From positions 62,001 through 126,000 of the forward strand of contig DHVW01000013.1 in the NCBI GenBank assembly GCA_002412865.1: a stretch of DNA of 64,000 nucleotides, written 5' to 3'. A program made the position numbers and the translations under genes. This document shows, piece after piece, positions 33,455 through 43,024 of this stretch; within the stretch, counting starts at the first letter, position 1, and each line of letters opens with the position of its first letter. The notes beneath the pieces are model-generated. The model was given only the letters and a program-made list of their open reading frames with translations. It did not search any database and was not told where the DNA came from. The DNA is from Sulfurovum sp. UBA5198 (GTDB lineage Bacteria > Campylobacterota > Campylobacteria > Campylobacterales > Sulfurovaceae).

Positions 33455-34876
33455 TTGAGTGACACTATTTTAGCAATAGACATTGGTTCTACAAAAATAT
33501 GTGCTATCATTGCTGAACGCATAGCTGATAATAAACTTGAAATTATTGGTCATGGAATATCAAAATCACAGGGTGTCAAAAAAGGCATCATTGTTAATAT
33601 AGAACACACATCAAGAGCAATAAGACAAGCAGTAAATGATGCAAAAAGAATTGCAGGTAGTGATATAAGCAATGCAATTGTTTCAATATCCAATGCATAC
33701 ACAAAAAGCATATCCTCAACTGGAGTTGTTAATATACCACACAAAGATATTGGAATAAATGAGATAAATAGAGCACTAAATACAGCTATTTATAATGCTG
33801 ATATTCCAAGTGATTATGACATTATTCATGTATTGCCATATAATTTTAAGGTTGATGATCAAAATTTTGTAGAAGATCCTTTTGGAATGCATGCAAGCAG
33901 AATTGAAACTGATGTCAATATTATAATGACACAAAAAACAAACCTAGCCAACCTTAAAAAGGCAGCCCAATCAGCTGGTATAACAATCAATGACATTGTG
34001 CTCAATGGCTATGCATCATCAATTTCTACAATGGAAGAGGATGACAAAGAGCTTGGTGTTGCAGTTATTGATTTGGGTGGACAAACTAGTACAATTGTGG
34101 TATGCACAGGAAAATCAATTAGATATAGTGAATATTTTGGTGTTGGTTCAAATCATATCACTAATGACTTATCTATTGCACTTCACACTCCTTTAAATGT
34201 TGCTGAAAATATAAAGATTCAACATGGTAATCTTAGTGAATATGAAGATGGAACTATTGAACTTCCTATAATTGGTGATGACCATAAAAAAAGTATAGTA
34301 TCAAATGATATTATTCATGATGTTATTTTTGCCAGAGCGGAAGAAACGCTGATGGTACTAGAGCAGATACTTGAGAAAAGTGGACTTAAAGACAAAATTG
34401 GTTCTGGTATTATATTAACTGGTGGCTCTACAAATCTAAAGGGTACTAGAGAGTTGGCACAGTCAATCTTTAGTAGAATGGCTGTGCGTGTTGCGACTCC
34501 TAATACATCATCTATCATTGGAATGTTTGACGAGCTTCATGATTCAGCTTATTCAACTGTAATCGGACTTTTACTATATAAAATAGGTCATCATGTAGAA
34601 TATGAAATAAACTTTAATCAACAAATGTTACATTCAAAGTTTGAATCTTTGGACAATTTAAACAATATTAAGATTGACTCTACAATGCGTGCAGTAAAAG
34701 AAGAGAGATTCAATAAAAAGCTCTCTACAAACAGTAGTAATCAATATAATGAGACTACGACCAATTCAATACCGTCAAATATAATTCACGACTTTACGAC
34801 CAAGGCGACAAACAAAAGTGGAGATATAAATAGCAACCTGAATAAAATGGTCGTATGGCTCAAACAGATTTTTTAA
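33455..34876 (+). CDS. ftsA: Cell division protein FtsA
   Basis: 473 residues, actin-like ATPase that tethers FtsZ to the membrane. Phosphate-1 motif LAIDIGSTKICAI, the SHS2 1C domain (KGIIVNIEHTSRAIRQAVND), phosphate-2 VIDLGGQTSTIVV and GSGIILTGGSTNLKG (adenosine motif) are visible. A low-complexity linker leads to the C-terminal amphipathic helix LNKMVVWLKQIF, the membrane anchor. TTG start with AAGGAG; 14 bases after the chaperone gene. Confidence 0.97.
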   Translation: MSDTILAIDIGSTKICAIIAERIADNKLEIIGHGISKSQGVKKGIIVNIEHTSRAIRQAVNDAKRIAGSDISNAIVSISNAYTKSISSTGVVNIPHKDIGINEINRALNTAIYNADIPSDYDIIHVLPYNFKVDDQNFVEDPFGMHASRIETDVNIIMTQKTNLANLKKAAQSAGITINDIVLNGYASSISTMEEDDKELGVAVIDLGGQTSTIVVCTGKSIRYSEYFGVGSNHITNDLSIALHTPLNVAENIKIQHGNLSEYEDGTIELPIIGDDHKKSIVSNDIIHDVIFARAEETLMVLEQILEKSGLKDKIGSGIILTGGSTNLKGTRELAQSIFSRMAVRVATPNTSSIIGMFDELHDSAYSTVIGLLLYKIGHHVEYEINFNQQMLHSKFESLDNLNNIKIDSTMRAVKEERFNKKLSTNSSNQYNETTTNSIPSNIIHDFTTKATNKSGDINSNLNKMVVWLKQIF

Positions 34877-34897
34877 ATTAAAACAAAGGATTAGAAA

Positions 34898-36061
34898 ATG
34901 AATGAATTTGAAATAAACCTAGTAGAATCAAACTATTGCACAAAAGGTGCAAAAATAAAAGCGATTGGTGTTGGTGGTGGCGGTGGTAACATGATTAACC
35001 ACATGATCAAAGAAGGCATTAAGGGGATTGACTTAATAGTAGCAAACACTGATGCACAAGCATTAGAAGATTCAATTGCTCCATTTAAAATAAAACTAGG
35101 TGTTGTGGCAACTGGTGGTAGAGGTGCTGGAATGATACCTGAGAAAGGTAGAGAAGCAGCATTAGAAAGTTTTGAAGAGATAAGAAACATGCTTAAAGGT
35201 GCCGATATGGTATTTATATCAGCAGGTCTTGGTGGCGGTACTGGCACTGGTGCAGCACCTATTGTAGCTCAAGCTGCAAAAGAAGTTGGTGCATTAACGG
35301 TTTCAATCGTGACTAGTCCATTTAAATTTGAAGGCAAAAAGAGAACATTACTTGCAAAAGAGGGACTAGAAGAGCTTAAAAGAGAAAGTGATTCTATCAT
35401 CATAATTCCAAATGAAAAACTACTTTCGATTGTTGAAAAAAACCTTGGTCTTAAAGATAGTTTTAAAATGGTTGACAACATTTTGGCTCAAGCAGTTAGT
35501 GGTATATCAAATGTTATATTAGCCCATGGTGAAAATGATATCAATCTAGACTTTGCCGACATAAGAACTGTAATGAACCACAGAGGATTAGCACTCATGG
35601 GTGCTGGTATGAGTAGCGGTGAAAATGCTGCATATAACGCAGCTAAAATGGCAATAGAATCACCATTATTAGACAATATCTCAATCGATGGTGCAACTGG
35701 AATATTGGTTCACTTCCATATACACCCTGATTTTTCATTAATTAACATTGCTGAAGCTATGCAAGTAATAGAAGAGAATGCCGATGAGAATGCATCTGTA
35801 ATTTTTGGAACAACAACTGATGCAACATTCGGTATAGACGAAGTTAAAATAACTGTAATTGCTACTGGTTTTGAAGATAAAACGCCTATTGAAGTTTCAA
35901 ATATTATTGCAAAAAAACATACTTCTATTTCACTGTTTAATAACTCTAGTGAAAATATCAAGAATTCTAGAAATCAAAACAAAATTGTTGTTGGTGGTTA
36001 TAATTCAGAAGATGAAGATATGTTTATAATCCCGACATTTATGAGAAAACAGCTAGACTAA
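34898..36061 (+). CDS. ftsZ: Cell division protein FtsZ
   Basis: 387-residue tubulin-like GTPase forming the division ring. The N-terminal GVGGGGGNMINHMI, the tubulin signature GGGTGTGAAPIVA and the T7 loop NLDFADIRTVM are intact. A short variable linker is followed by the C-terminal interaction peptide region EDMFIIPTFMRKQ, which would contact FtsA. It is the last gene of the operon and is followed by a terminator. Confidence 0.99.
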   Translation: MNEFEINLVESNYCTKGAKIKAIGVGGGGGNMINHMIKEGIKGIDLIVANTDAQALEDSIAPFKIKLGVVATGGRGAGMIPEKGREAALESFEEIRNMLKGADMVFISAGLGGGTGTGAAPIVAQAAKEVGALTVSIVTSPFKFEGKKRTLLAKEGLEELKRESDSIIIIPNEKLLSIVEKNLGLKDSFKMVDNILAQAVSGISNVILAHGENDINLDFADIRTVMNHRGLALMGAGMSSGENAAYNAAKMAIESPLLDNISIDGATGILVHFHIHPDFSLINIAEAMQVIEENADENASVIFGTTTDATFGIDEVKITVIATGFEDKTPIEVSNIIAKKHTSISLFNNSSENIKNSRNQNKIVVGGYNSEDEDMFIIPTFMRKQLD

Positions 36062-36091
36062 ATGATTCCATTACGGAACCATTTGTTTTAG

Positions 36092-36113
36092 ATCATTTTC
36101 AAATGATTTTTTT
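36092..36113 (+). terminator. Terminator after ftsZ
   Basis: ATCATT-TTCA-AATGAT followed by seven T residues. A second imperfect hairpin (AAATG..TTCC/GGAA..CATTT) lies just upstream at 36060-36084. It separates ftsZ from the convergent cysteine synthase gene. Confidence 0.75.
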
Positions 36114-36122
36114 AGATATATG

Positions 36123-37043
36123 TTAATCTACATAAAGTGTAGTACTTAAATATCTCTCACCAGTATCACACAAAATTGTAACAATCACTTTGTCTTTATT
36201 TTCAGCTCTATTGGCGACAGTTGCAGATGCGAAAATATTTGCTCCAGCTGATATTCCCACAAGCAAACCTTCATTTGATGCTATCTCTCTGGCTGTTATT
36301 ATGGCATCATCATTACTAACAGTAATTATTTCATCAATAATGCTTCTATTTAGAACCTTGGGTATAAATCCAGCACCTATTCCTTGTATCTTATGAGGAG
36401 CAGGAGAACGGCCACTAAGAACAGCGGAATCAAGTGGCTCAACTGCTATAATTTTTATATTAGGGTTAAGTTCTTTTAGTCGCTCCCCCACTCCTGTGAT
36501 TGTACCACCGGTGCCAACTGCAGCAACAAAAATATCTACCTTGCCATTTGTATCTCTCCATATCTCTTCAGCTGTAGTCGTACGGTGTATTGCTGGATTT
36601 GCTGGATTTGAGAATTGTTGCAAAATAATAGAATTTGGCGTTGTATGGCTAAGTTCTTCTGCTTTGCTTATTGCTCCACTCATACCAAGCGATGCGTCCG
36701 TTAGCACTATATTAGCCCCAAGTGCCTTTAGTAACTTTTGTCTCTCTATACTCATAGAGCTTGGCATCGTTAGTACAAGTTTAAGTCGTTTTGATGCACA
36801 AACAGAAGCTAATCCAATCCCAGTGTTTCCACTAGTTGGCTCTATAATAATAGTATTCTCATTAATCAATCCAGCAGCTATGGCATCATCTATCATTGAT
36901 ACACCAATTCTATCTTTTATGGAATGGCTAGGGTTCATAAATTCACACTTGCCAAGAACCAATGCACCACTTTGACTGGCACTATTTAATTTAACCAAAG
37001 GCGTATTACCAACTAAACCAACAACACTATTTGCATATTTCAT
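36123..37043 (-). CDS. cysK: Cysteine synthase
   Basis: 306 residues, PLP enzyme that makes cysteine from O-acetylserine and sulfide. The PLP lysine lies in FMNPSHSIKDRIGVSM, the substrate loop is PTSGNTGIGLA, the phosphate-binding loop is GTGGTITGVGE and the C-terminal serine site is LCDTGERYLST. It could be the CysM variant; the motifs do not separate the two firmly. Third gene of the metY-rrf2-cysK operon, nine bases after rrf2. Confidence 0.93.
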   Translation of the reverse strand: MKYANSVVGLVGNTPLVKLNSASQSGALVLGKCEFMNPSHSIKDRIGVSMIDDAIAAGLINENTIIIEPTSGNTGIGLASVCASKRLKLVLTMPSSMSIERQKLLKALGANIVLTDASLGMSGAISKAEELSHTTPNSIILQQFSNPANPAIHRTTTAEEIWRDTNGKVDIFVAAVGTGGTITGVGERLKELNPNIKIIAVEPLDSAVLSGRSPAPHKIQGIGAGFIPKVLNRSIIDEIITVSNDDAIITAREIASNEGLLVGISAGANIFASATVANRAENKDKVIVTILCDTGERYLSTTLYVD

Positions 37044-37051
37044 GTTTTCCC

Positions 37052-37462
37052 TTATATATCATAATGTAATGTATTATTATATCTGTTTTGATACTTACCT
37101 AAATCTTGTAAACTAAGAGCTAAACTATCACCTATATCACTCTTTATATCGTTAAAAAATAGGTTTAAAATATCACTATTACAATCGTCAACAACTCTTA
37201 TATGACCCTCAAGTGCAAGTATGATGTCATATAGTTTTATATTTTTAGGCTCAAGTGCAAGCTTGTATCCGCCACCAGCCCCTCTGATACTTTCGACAAA
37301 ACCTGCTTTTTTTAATTTTCCAAGCAACTGCTCAAGATATCCAGATGGAATGTTAGTAGAGGCCGAAATCTCACTAGCTGTAAATTTTGTTCCCATCTCG
37401 TGTTTACTAAGTTCATACATGGCGCTAAGACCATACATTCCTTTTGATGATATGAGTGCCAT
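37052..37462 (-). CDS. Rrf2-family transcriptional regulator (CymR-like)
   Basis: 136 residues. Winged-helix domain MALISSKGMYGLSAMYELSK, FTASEISASTNIPSGYLEQL and IRGAGGGYKLA is typical Rrf2. The three cysteines that hold the 2Fe-2S cluster in IscR are not present (only one Cys in the dimer-helix region), so it is closer to CymR, which senses cysteine status with cysteine synthase. Its gene lies between metY and cysK, overlapping metY by three bases (TGATG), so it probably regulates this operon. Confidence 0.92.
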   Translation of the reverse strand: MALISSKGMYGLSAMYELSKHEMGTKFTASEISASTNIPSGYLEQLLGKLKKAGFVESIRGAGGGYKLALEPKNIKLYDIILALEGHIRVVDDCNSDILNLFFNDIKSDIGDSLALSLQDLGKYQNRYNNTLHYDI

Positions 37463-38730
37463 CAGACTGATAGTGCTTTTGTTAAGTCAGCTATCAAATC
37501 TATTGGATTCTCAAGTCCGATACTAAGTCTTACAGTTGTAGGATTTATACCTGCAGCAATTAATTCCTCTGGAGTCATTTGCGAATGAGTAGTGCTAGCT
37601 GGATGTGTAATTAATGATTTACTATCTCCAATATTTACAACAACACTAAACAATTCAACACTATCTATAATTTTTTTTGCCTCTTCGTATGAGCTTACAT
37701 CAAATGACAAGAGACCTGATGCCTTGCCATCTTTGAAATATTTTTGTGCCTTATCATAATCACCATGACTTTTTAGAGCAGGATAGTTTACTGATACAAC
37801 TTTGTCGTTTGATTCTAGGAATTTTGCAACTTCAAGAGCATTATCAGAGTGTTTTTGAACTCTAATCTCAAGTGTCTCAAGACCCTGAATTAGCAACCAT
37901 GAGTTAAAAGGTGATTGAGACGCCCCAATATCACGCAACAAAGACAATCTAATTCTCAAGCAAAAGTTAGGTAATGGTATATCAGTATAAACAAGTCCAT
38001 GATAACTCTCATCAGGTGTAGAAAAATGAGTGTATCTTGGTGAGCCCTTAAAGAATTCATTGAGTCCATCTCTCTCTATTAGTATTCCACCAATAGCCGT
38101 TCCTTGTCCATTTGTGTATTTTGAAGTTGAATGCATTACAATATCAACGCCCCACGCAATAGGATTAAAAAGCGATGCTGTAGCAACTGTGTTATCACAT
38201 ATGCTTAATACACCATATTTTTTTGCAATTTCTACTACTTTTTCTATATCAACAATTGCTATTTGTGGGTTTGAAAGTGATTCAAAGAAGATAGCCTTTG
38301 TTTTATCATCTATGAGACTTTCAAGATTGCTGCAATCACTGCTTTTAAAAACTCTAGCCTCTATGCCAAATCTCTTAATAGTATGTGTTAATAGCGTAAC
38401 TGAACCACCATAAAGCTTGTCTGAAATAATTATGTTATCTCCAGCCTCAGCCAGATTGGCTATTGCATAAAATAATGCTGCCTGTCCAGAAGCTGTACAT
38501 ATTGCAGCTGCCCCACCCTCTAGCTGGGCATATCTAGCTTCTAGCACATCAGTAGTAGGATTTGTTAATCTAGTATAAATTGGTCCTAATTCTTTTAGTG
38601 CAAACAAATTAGCCGCATGATCACTATCTCTAAATGCATAAGCAGTTGTCTGTGTGATAGGCACACTCATTGTCCCAAACCCAGCTTTATTATCATATCC
38701 AGCGTGTAGTGCTATCGTCTCTTTTTCCAT
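37462..38730 (-). CDS. metY: O-acetylhomoserine sulfhydrylase
   Basis: 422 residues, Cys/Met-metabolism PLP family, longer form typical of MetY. N-terminal TIALHAGYD, YTRLTNPTTDVLEARYAQLEG, and the PLP lysine in DIVMHSTSKYTNGQGTAIGG are visible. It makes homocysteine directly from sulfide and O-acetylhomoserine, which suits an organism living on sulfide. First gene of the metY-rrf2-cysK operon; AAGGA precedes its ATG and a strong promoter lies upstream. Confidence 0.94.
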   Translation of the reverse strand: MEKETIALHAGYDNKAGFGTMSVPITQTTAYAFRDSDHAANLFALKELGPIYTRLTNPTTDVLEARYAQLEGGAAAICTASGQAALFYAIANLAEAGDNIIISDKLYGGSVTLLTHTIKRFGIEARVFKSSDCSNLESLIDDKTKAIFFESLSNPQIAIVDIEKVVEIAKKYGVLSICDNTVATASLFNPIAWGVDIVMHSTSKYTNGQGTAIGGILIERDGLNEFFKGSPRYTHFSTPDESYHGLVYTDIPLPNFCLRIRLSLLRDIGASQSPFNSWLLIQGLETLEIRVQKHSDNALEVAKFLESNDKVVSVNYPALKSHGDYDKAQKYFKDGKASGLLSFDVSSYEEAKKIIDSVELFSVVVNIGDSKSLITHPASTTHSQMTPEELIAAGINPTTVRLSIGLENPIDLIADLTKALSV

Positions 38731-38761
38731 TTGAATTCCTTATAATTTAAAATCTAATCAA

Positions 38762-38790
38762 ACTATAGTATAAAAATTAAATAAAGTCAA
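38762..38790 (-). promoter_or_regulatory. Sigma-70 promoter of metY-rrf2-cysK
   Basis: On the minus strand TTGACT (38785-38790), 17 bases, TATAGT (38762-38767). This is a near-consensus promoter, unusual here because most promoters lack a -35 box; a strong promoter of this type is expected where a repressor such as Rrf2/CymR does the control. Confidence 0.7.
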
Positions 38791-38921
38791 GTATTTTTGT
38801 ATAATTTAGATATATTCTTTTAAATAGGAGTTATTTTAGTATACATTAATATTTTAGTATAGTATTAATATTAATCTAATATTGATTAAAAACTTACAGT
38901 CTATTCCTCATATACTATTTA

Positions 38922-38930
38922 TGCTATACT
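38922..38930 (+). promoter_or_regulatory. Extended -10 promoter of the RNA helicase gene
   Basis: TGC-TATACT lies 31 bases before the helicase ATG. The AT-rich stretch 38830-38890 between the two divergent promoters contains repeated TTAATATT-like inverted motifs with no known assignment. Confidence 0.5.
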
Positions 38931-38960
38931 TACAGTTAAATCTAAATTAATAAGTTGCAA

Positions 38961-41762
38961 ATGAGTAAAAAGAAAAAAAGTACAAATATAAAGATAAACA
39001 ATAGAGCTAAAGCATATTTTAATGGTTTGCCATTTGATGAAGGCGTAGCAACGCTTGATTATGATAATCTTCTTGGGTTAACAATGCTTTTATCGCTTCC
39101 TTCTACAAATTCAACAAACGAGATGATTAAAGCCATTAGGAGAGTTTGGAGCGAGAGTGGAATTGAAATACGAGCTATTATCTTAAATTTTTTAACAGAT
39201 AAGACTAAATATGACAAAAATAATATTCCTGAAACGATCTTGACAGAAAAAACTGCTCTCATTGTAGATTTATTGACTCAAATCCCTCACACGCAAGAAG
39301 AGGAACATATAATACTGGATTCATTTTTGGATTCAAAACATCATAAGGTTACACTTGGCAAGCTCCAGAATAAATTACTATATATGCGTCAGAAAAAATA
39401 TTTCAATATTATGGAAAAAAAGCTTGATGTGACTTTTAATGCTACAAATCAAATGGAATTTTATCATAGTTTTATTTTTAGGTTTAGTGAATTTGATTTC
39501 AATAAAATACTTGTTTGTTCGTCAGCAACTATAGAATTTGACTCCATGGATGAGATGAGTGAAGATGATATAGCATTGAGATTAGGAGAAATTAGGAGTG
39601 GAATAATATCTAAAAGACAGAGTGAAATAGATGTATTTTTACAACAACTAATATCTAGCAAGCATAAATATCTAACTGAACAGGAAATGATAGGGTATCT
39701 TAAAAATATATCTCCAGAGTATGAGTTAATTCATACACAAATTGCATTTTCTAAAGTTGAAGCGATAATAAGGAGTATAAATAATAATTATTTCGTATCT
39801 CAAAGTACGGATCATATTATTGTACAAAAAGAAAAAAAACATAATTTTCACAATTCAAATCTTTATTATGATATCTCGTTATCTTTTACAAAAGAATATA
39901 TATATAAGTGTATATGGGAAGGGCAAGATCTTCTAATCAGTGAAGAATTTGGAGCTGCAAATGATAGGCTTTTAGAAGACTTTAATCAATCCGTAAATGA
40001 ACTACAAGATGAAATGCTTGAACTTACCGCTGGTTTAAAAATCGATCAGAATAGAATATTTGATTTTATTTTACAGTTTTTAGAACCACAGATTACCTCT
40101 TCAAGAAGTCTTAGATTTAAAGAAAAAACAAAAAAAAGAGTTCTGTATCATTGGAATGAGTACATTAAGCCATTCAAAGAGAAACAAAAAAGAGAGATGC
40201 TACTAGCTAAAACTATTAGGGATTTTAAACAGCTATTTCCACTAGCAAGGTCTTATAATAGAAAAATTATATTCCATGCTGGACCCACAAATAGTGGAAA
40301 AACATATGAGGCATTAAAGCAATTAGCCTCTTCTACTACTGGCTCATATCTAGCTCCTCTTAGATTACTCGCACTTGAAGGATATGAAAACCTAAGAGAG
40401 CAAGGCGTTAATGCTTCACTTATAACAGGGGAAGAGGAGATTTTACACGAAGATACCACTCATATAAGCTCAACAATAGAGATGATGAATAGCAATGTTG
40501 CCATTGATGTTTGCGTAATAGATGAAATACAAATGATAAATGATAGAGATAGAGGCTGGGCGTGGGCAAATGCCCTAATTGGAGTACCTGCCAAAACAGT
40601 TATACTCACTGGCTCAATGGACGCTATTCATGCCGTGCAAGAGCTAGTAGCATATCTTGGCGAAGAGCTTGAAATTAAAATATTTGAGCGAAAAAATCCA
40701 CTTGAGATTATGGATAGAGCAACACCTTTAGGCAAAATAGAAAAAGGTACAGCCCTAATTGCTTTTTCAAGAAAAGAGGTTCTATCACTGAAACAACAAT
40801 TATCAAGTGAATATAGCGTCTCAGTTATATATGGCAACTTATCCCCAGAAGTTAGGCGGGAAGAAGCTAGAAGATTTAGAAACAAAGAAAGCGATGTGCT
40901 AGTAGCAACTGACGCTATTGCAATGGGATTAAATCTGCCGATAAAAACACTTATTTTTACCAAAGATAATAAATTTGATGGTTTGCAAAGAAGAGAGCTT
41001 GAAGTTAGCGAGGTACTTCAAATCTCTGGAAGAGCTGGAAGATATGGTTTTGAAGAGAAAGGTTATATTGGCGCATTAGATAGTGGTACACTAAAGACAA
41101 TATCAAGAAAACTAGAATCAACACTACCAAATATTGAGTTGCCTGTAAGTGTCATGGCAAACATGGAGCATGTAATGCTAATAGGAGAGATACTGGAAAC
41201 TGAACTTTTAAGTGAAATATTGGAATTCTTTGTCGAAAATATGGAATTTGATGGTCCATTTGTGGCAGCAAATATAGACTCCATGCTTGAGGTTTCAACA
41301 ATTGTAGATGAGTATAAACTAGATTTGAAAACAAAATTTCATCTAGCGTGTGCACCAGTTACACTCTCTTCTCCATATATAGAATCTGTACTTCATAGGT
41401 ACATAAGACTAATTGAAAGCGATAAAGTCGTTCCATATATTCCACCTAGAGATATGCCTCATATAGCCCAAACGAACGAGATGCTACTAAATGCCGAGGA
41501 TAGAGTACGGGAGATCTCATTATATCTATGGCTATCATTTAGATTTCCTGAGAAGTTTGCAGATACTGCATTGGCAATCTCAAGCAGAGTTCGACTAAAT
41601 AGATTTATTGAAAACTCTCTAAAAGATGGACATTTTGTCAAAGAGTGCCATAGATGTGGTAAGATATTAGACTTTTCATATAGGTTTTCTATCTGTGAAA
41701 GTTGTCATTCCAAAGGCAAAAGAGGCACAAGCTATACAAATAGACGATATAGAACGAGATAA
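38961..41762 (+). CDS. SUV3-like DExH RNA helicase
   Basis: 933 residues. The first 420 are a family-specific helical region without a known motif. The helicase core starts with Walker A FHAGPTNSGKTYEAL (about 440), SYLAPLRLLALE (Ia), CVIDEIQMINDRDRGWAW (II, DEIQ), TGSMDA (III), then IAFSRKEVLS (IV), VLVATDAIAMGLNLPI (V) and QISGRAGRYG (VI). These match mitochondrial SUV3 and its bacterial relatives. The C-terminus has a zinc-ribbon CHRCGKILDFSYRFSICESC and a basic tail. SUV3 unwinds RNA with the degradosome; here it may take part in RNA turnover. The TTG at 38955 is an alternative start. Confidence 0.9.
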   Translation: MSKKKKSTNIKINNRAKAYFNGLPFDEGVATLDYDNLLGLTMLLSLPSTNSTNEMIKAIRRVWSESGIEIRAIILNFLTDKTKYDKNNIPETILTEKTALIVDLLTQIPHTQEEEHIILDSFLDSKHHKVTLGKLQNKLLYMRQKKYFNIMEKKLDVTFNATNQMEFYHSFIFRFSEFDFNKILVCSSATIEFDSMDEMSEDDIALRLGEIRSGIISKRQSEIDVFLQQLISSKHKYLTEQEMIGYLKNISPEYELIHTQIAFSKVEAIIRSINNNYFVSQSTDHIIVQKEKKHNFHNSNLYYDISLSFTKEYIYKCIWEGQDLLISEEFGAANDRLLEDFNQSVNELQDEMLELTAGLKIDQNRIFDFILQFLEPQITSSRSLRFKEKTKKRVLYHWNEYIKPFKEKQKREMLLAKTIRDFKQLFPLARSYNRKIIFHAGPTNSGKTYEALKQLASSTTGSYLAPLRLLALEGYENLREQGVNASLITGEEEILHEDTTHISSTIEMMNSNVAIDVCVIDEIQMINDRDRGWAWANALIGVPAKTVILTGSMDAIHAVQELVAYLGEELEIKIFERKNPLEIMDRATPLGKIEKGTALIAFSRKEVLSLKQQLSSEYSVSVIYGNLSPEVRREEARRFRNKESDVLVATDAIAMGLNLPIKTLIFTKDNKFDGLQRRELEVSEVLQISGRAGRYGFEEKGYIGALDSGTLKTISRKLESTLPNIELPVSVMANMEHVMLIGEILETELLSEILEFFVENMEFDGPFVAANIDSMLEVSTIVDEYKLDLKTKFHLACAPVTLSSPYIESVLHRYIRLIESDKVVPYIPPRDMPHIAQTNEMLLNAEDRVREISLYLWLSFRFPEKFADTALAISSRVRLNRFIENSLKDGHFVKECHRCGKILDFSYRFSICESCHSKGKRGTSYTNRRYRTR

Positions 41763-41785
41763 TATCAATATAAAAAGAGGTTAAA

Positions 41786-42955
41786 ATGATAGAAACATCG
41801 CTAGGATATATCACAGCATTAATAGCAATAATTGGGGTTGTAACAACTTTTGAAAGTAAATTCAAATGGAAAATATTTACTATTCTACCGTCAATTGTTA
41901 TTGTCTATGCATTAGTCATGACACTCTCTTCTCTTGGACTATGGAGTCAAACCAAAGAGATTGATGATACTTACAAAGGACTCAAGGATGCGATACTTCC
42001 AGCAATGATATTTATTATGCTGCTTGGAGCAAACCTAAAAACCATATCAATGCTTGGTGGAAAAATGATTTTTACATTTATGCTAGCAACCTTATCTATT
42101 ATGATTGGATTTATAGTCTCCTTTGCATTAATTGGAGATTATTTAGATGGGACCGATACATACAAGACTATTGCTGCATTATGTGGTTCATGGATTGGCG
42201 GAACTGGCAACATGATGGCTATTCAGTCAGCACTTGGGGTCTCTAGCGAGGGTATGGGGTACGCCCTAATAACCGATTCAGTGAATTACACAATATGGGT
42301 AATGCTACTTCTCTCCTTTGTCTCTTATGCACCATCTTTTAACAGATGGAGTGGAGCCAATACTTCAAGAATAGATGAAATATCAAAAGAGTTGAATTCA
42401 AGTACAGATACAAATGCGATGGCTCCATCAGTATCATCTATTTTTATACTACTTGGTATCGCACTTATGGTAAATCTACTAGCTATGGAAATGGCAAAAC
42501 TATTACCTAGTTCAGAATTTCTGAGTACCTCTACTTGGCATATACTTATAGTAACAATAGCTGGTATTCTTACAGCAATGACTCCGCTTGGTAAAAAAGA
42601 GGGAGCGTCACTACTCTCGTCACTTATGTTGTATATGATTGTTGCACTCATCGCCTCTAGGGCAGATTTTTCACAAATGTCACAAGCACCAATGTATATA
42701 TTGCTTGGTTCAATTGTCTTACTTATTCATGCACTATTGATGACTACTTTTGCTAAGATATTTAAACTTGACCTATTTTCTATCGGTGTTGCATCACTAG
42801 CAAACATAGGCGGTGTGGCATCTGCTCCAATATTGGCTAGTGCATATTCTAAGTCTTTAGTGCCAATTGGTGTGCTAATGGCGATGCTTGGATATATTAT
42901 TGGCACTGCTGGTGGGCTAATTGTTGGAAAAATATTAAAAATAATGATTTCATAA
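41786..42955 (+). CDS. DUF819 family membrane transporter-like protein
   Basis: 389 residues with about ten membrane helices in two halves. LLGANLKTISMLGGKMIFTFM, GSWIGGTGNMMAIQSALG and IGVASLANIGGVASAPILA are characteristic of DUF819 (YjcL-like). The two Gly-rich re-entrant-type segments in corresponding halves suggest a transporter of the elevator type; substrate unknown. It follows the helicase by 23 bases and may be read from the same promoter. Confidence 0.88.
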   Translation: MIETSLGYITALIAIIGVVTTFESKFKWKIFTILPSIVIVYALVMTLSSLGLWSQTKEIDDTYKGLKDAILPAMIFIMLLGANLKTISMLGGKMIFTFMLATLSIMIGFIVSFALIGDYLDGTDTYKTIAALCGSWIGGTGNMMAIQSALGVSSEGMGYALITDSVNYTIWVMLLLSFVSYAPSFNRWSGANTSRIDEISKELNSSTDTNAMAPSVSSIFILLGIALMVNLLAMEMAKLLPSSEFLSTSTWHILIVTIAGILTAMTPLGKKEGASLLSSLMLYMIVALIASRADFSQMSQAPMYILLGSIVLLIHALLMTTFAKIFKLDLFSIGVASLANIGGVASAPILASAYSKSLVPIGVLMAMLGYIIGTAGGLIVGKILKIMIS

Positions 42956-42989
42956 TATATATATATTCACAATAAGTTCACATTATGAT

Positions 42990-43007
42990 GGTATATTTCG
43001 ATATACC
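42990..43007 (+). promoter_or_regulatory. Leader hairpin before the Tyr/Arg-rich protein gene
   Basis: GGTATAT-TTCG-ATATACC is a perfect 7-bp stem with a TTCG loop. It stands five bases before the strong ribosome site AGGAGG (43012-43017), suggesting an mRNA stabiliser or an operator. Confidence 0.4.
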
Positions 43008-43024
43008 AATTAGGAGGTTACAAA

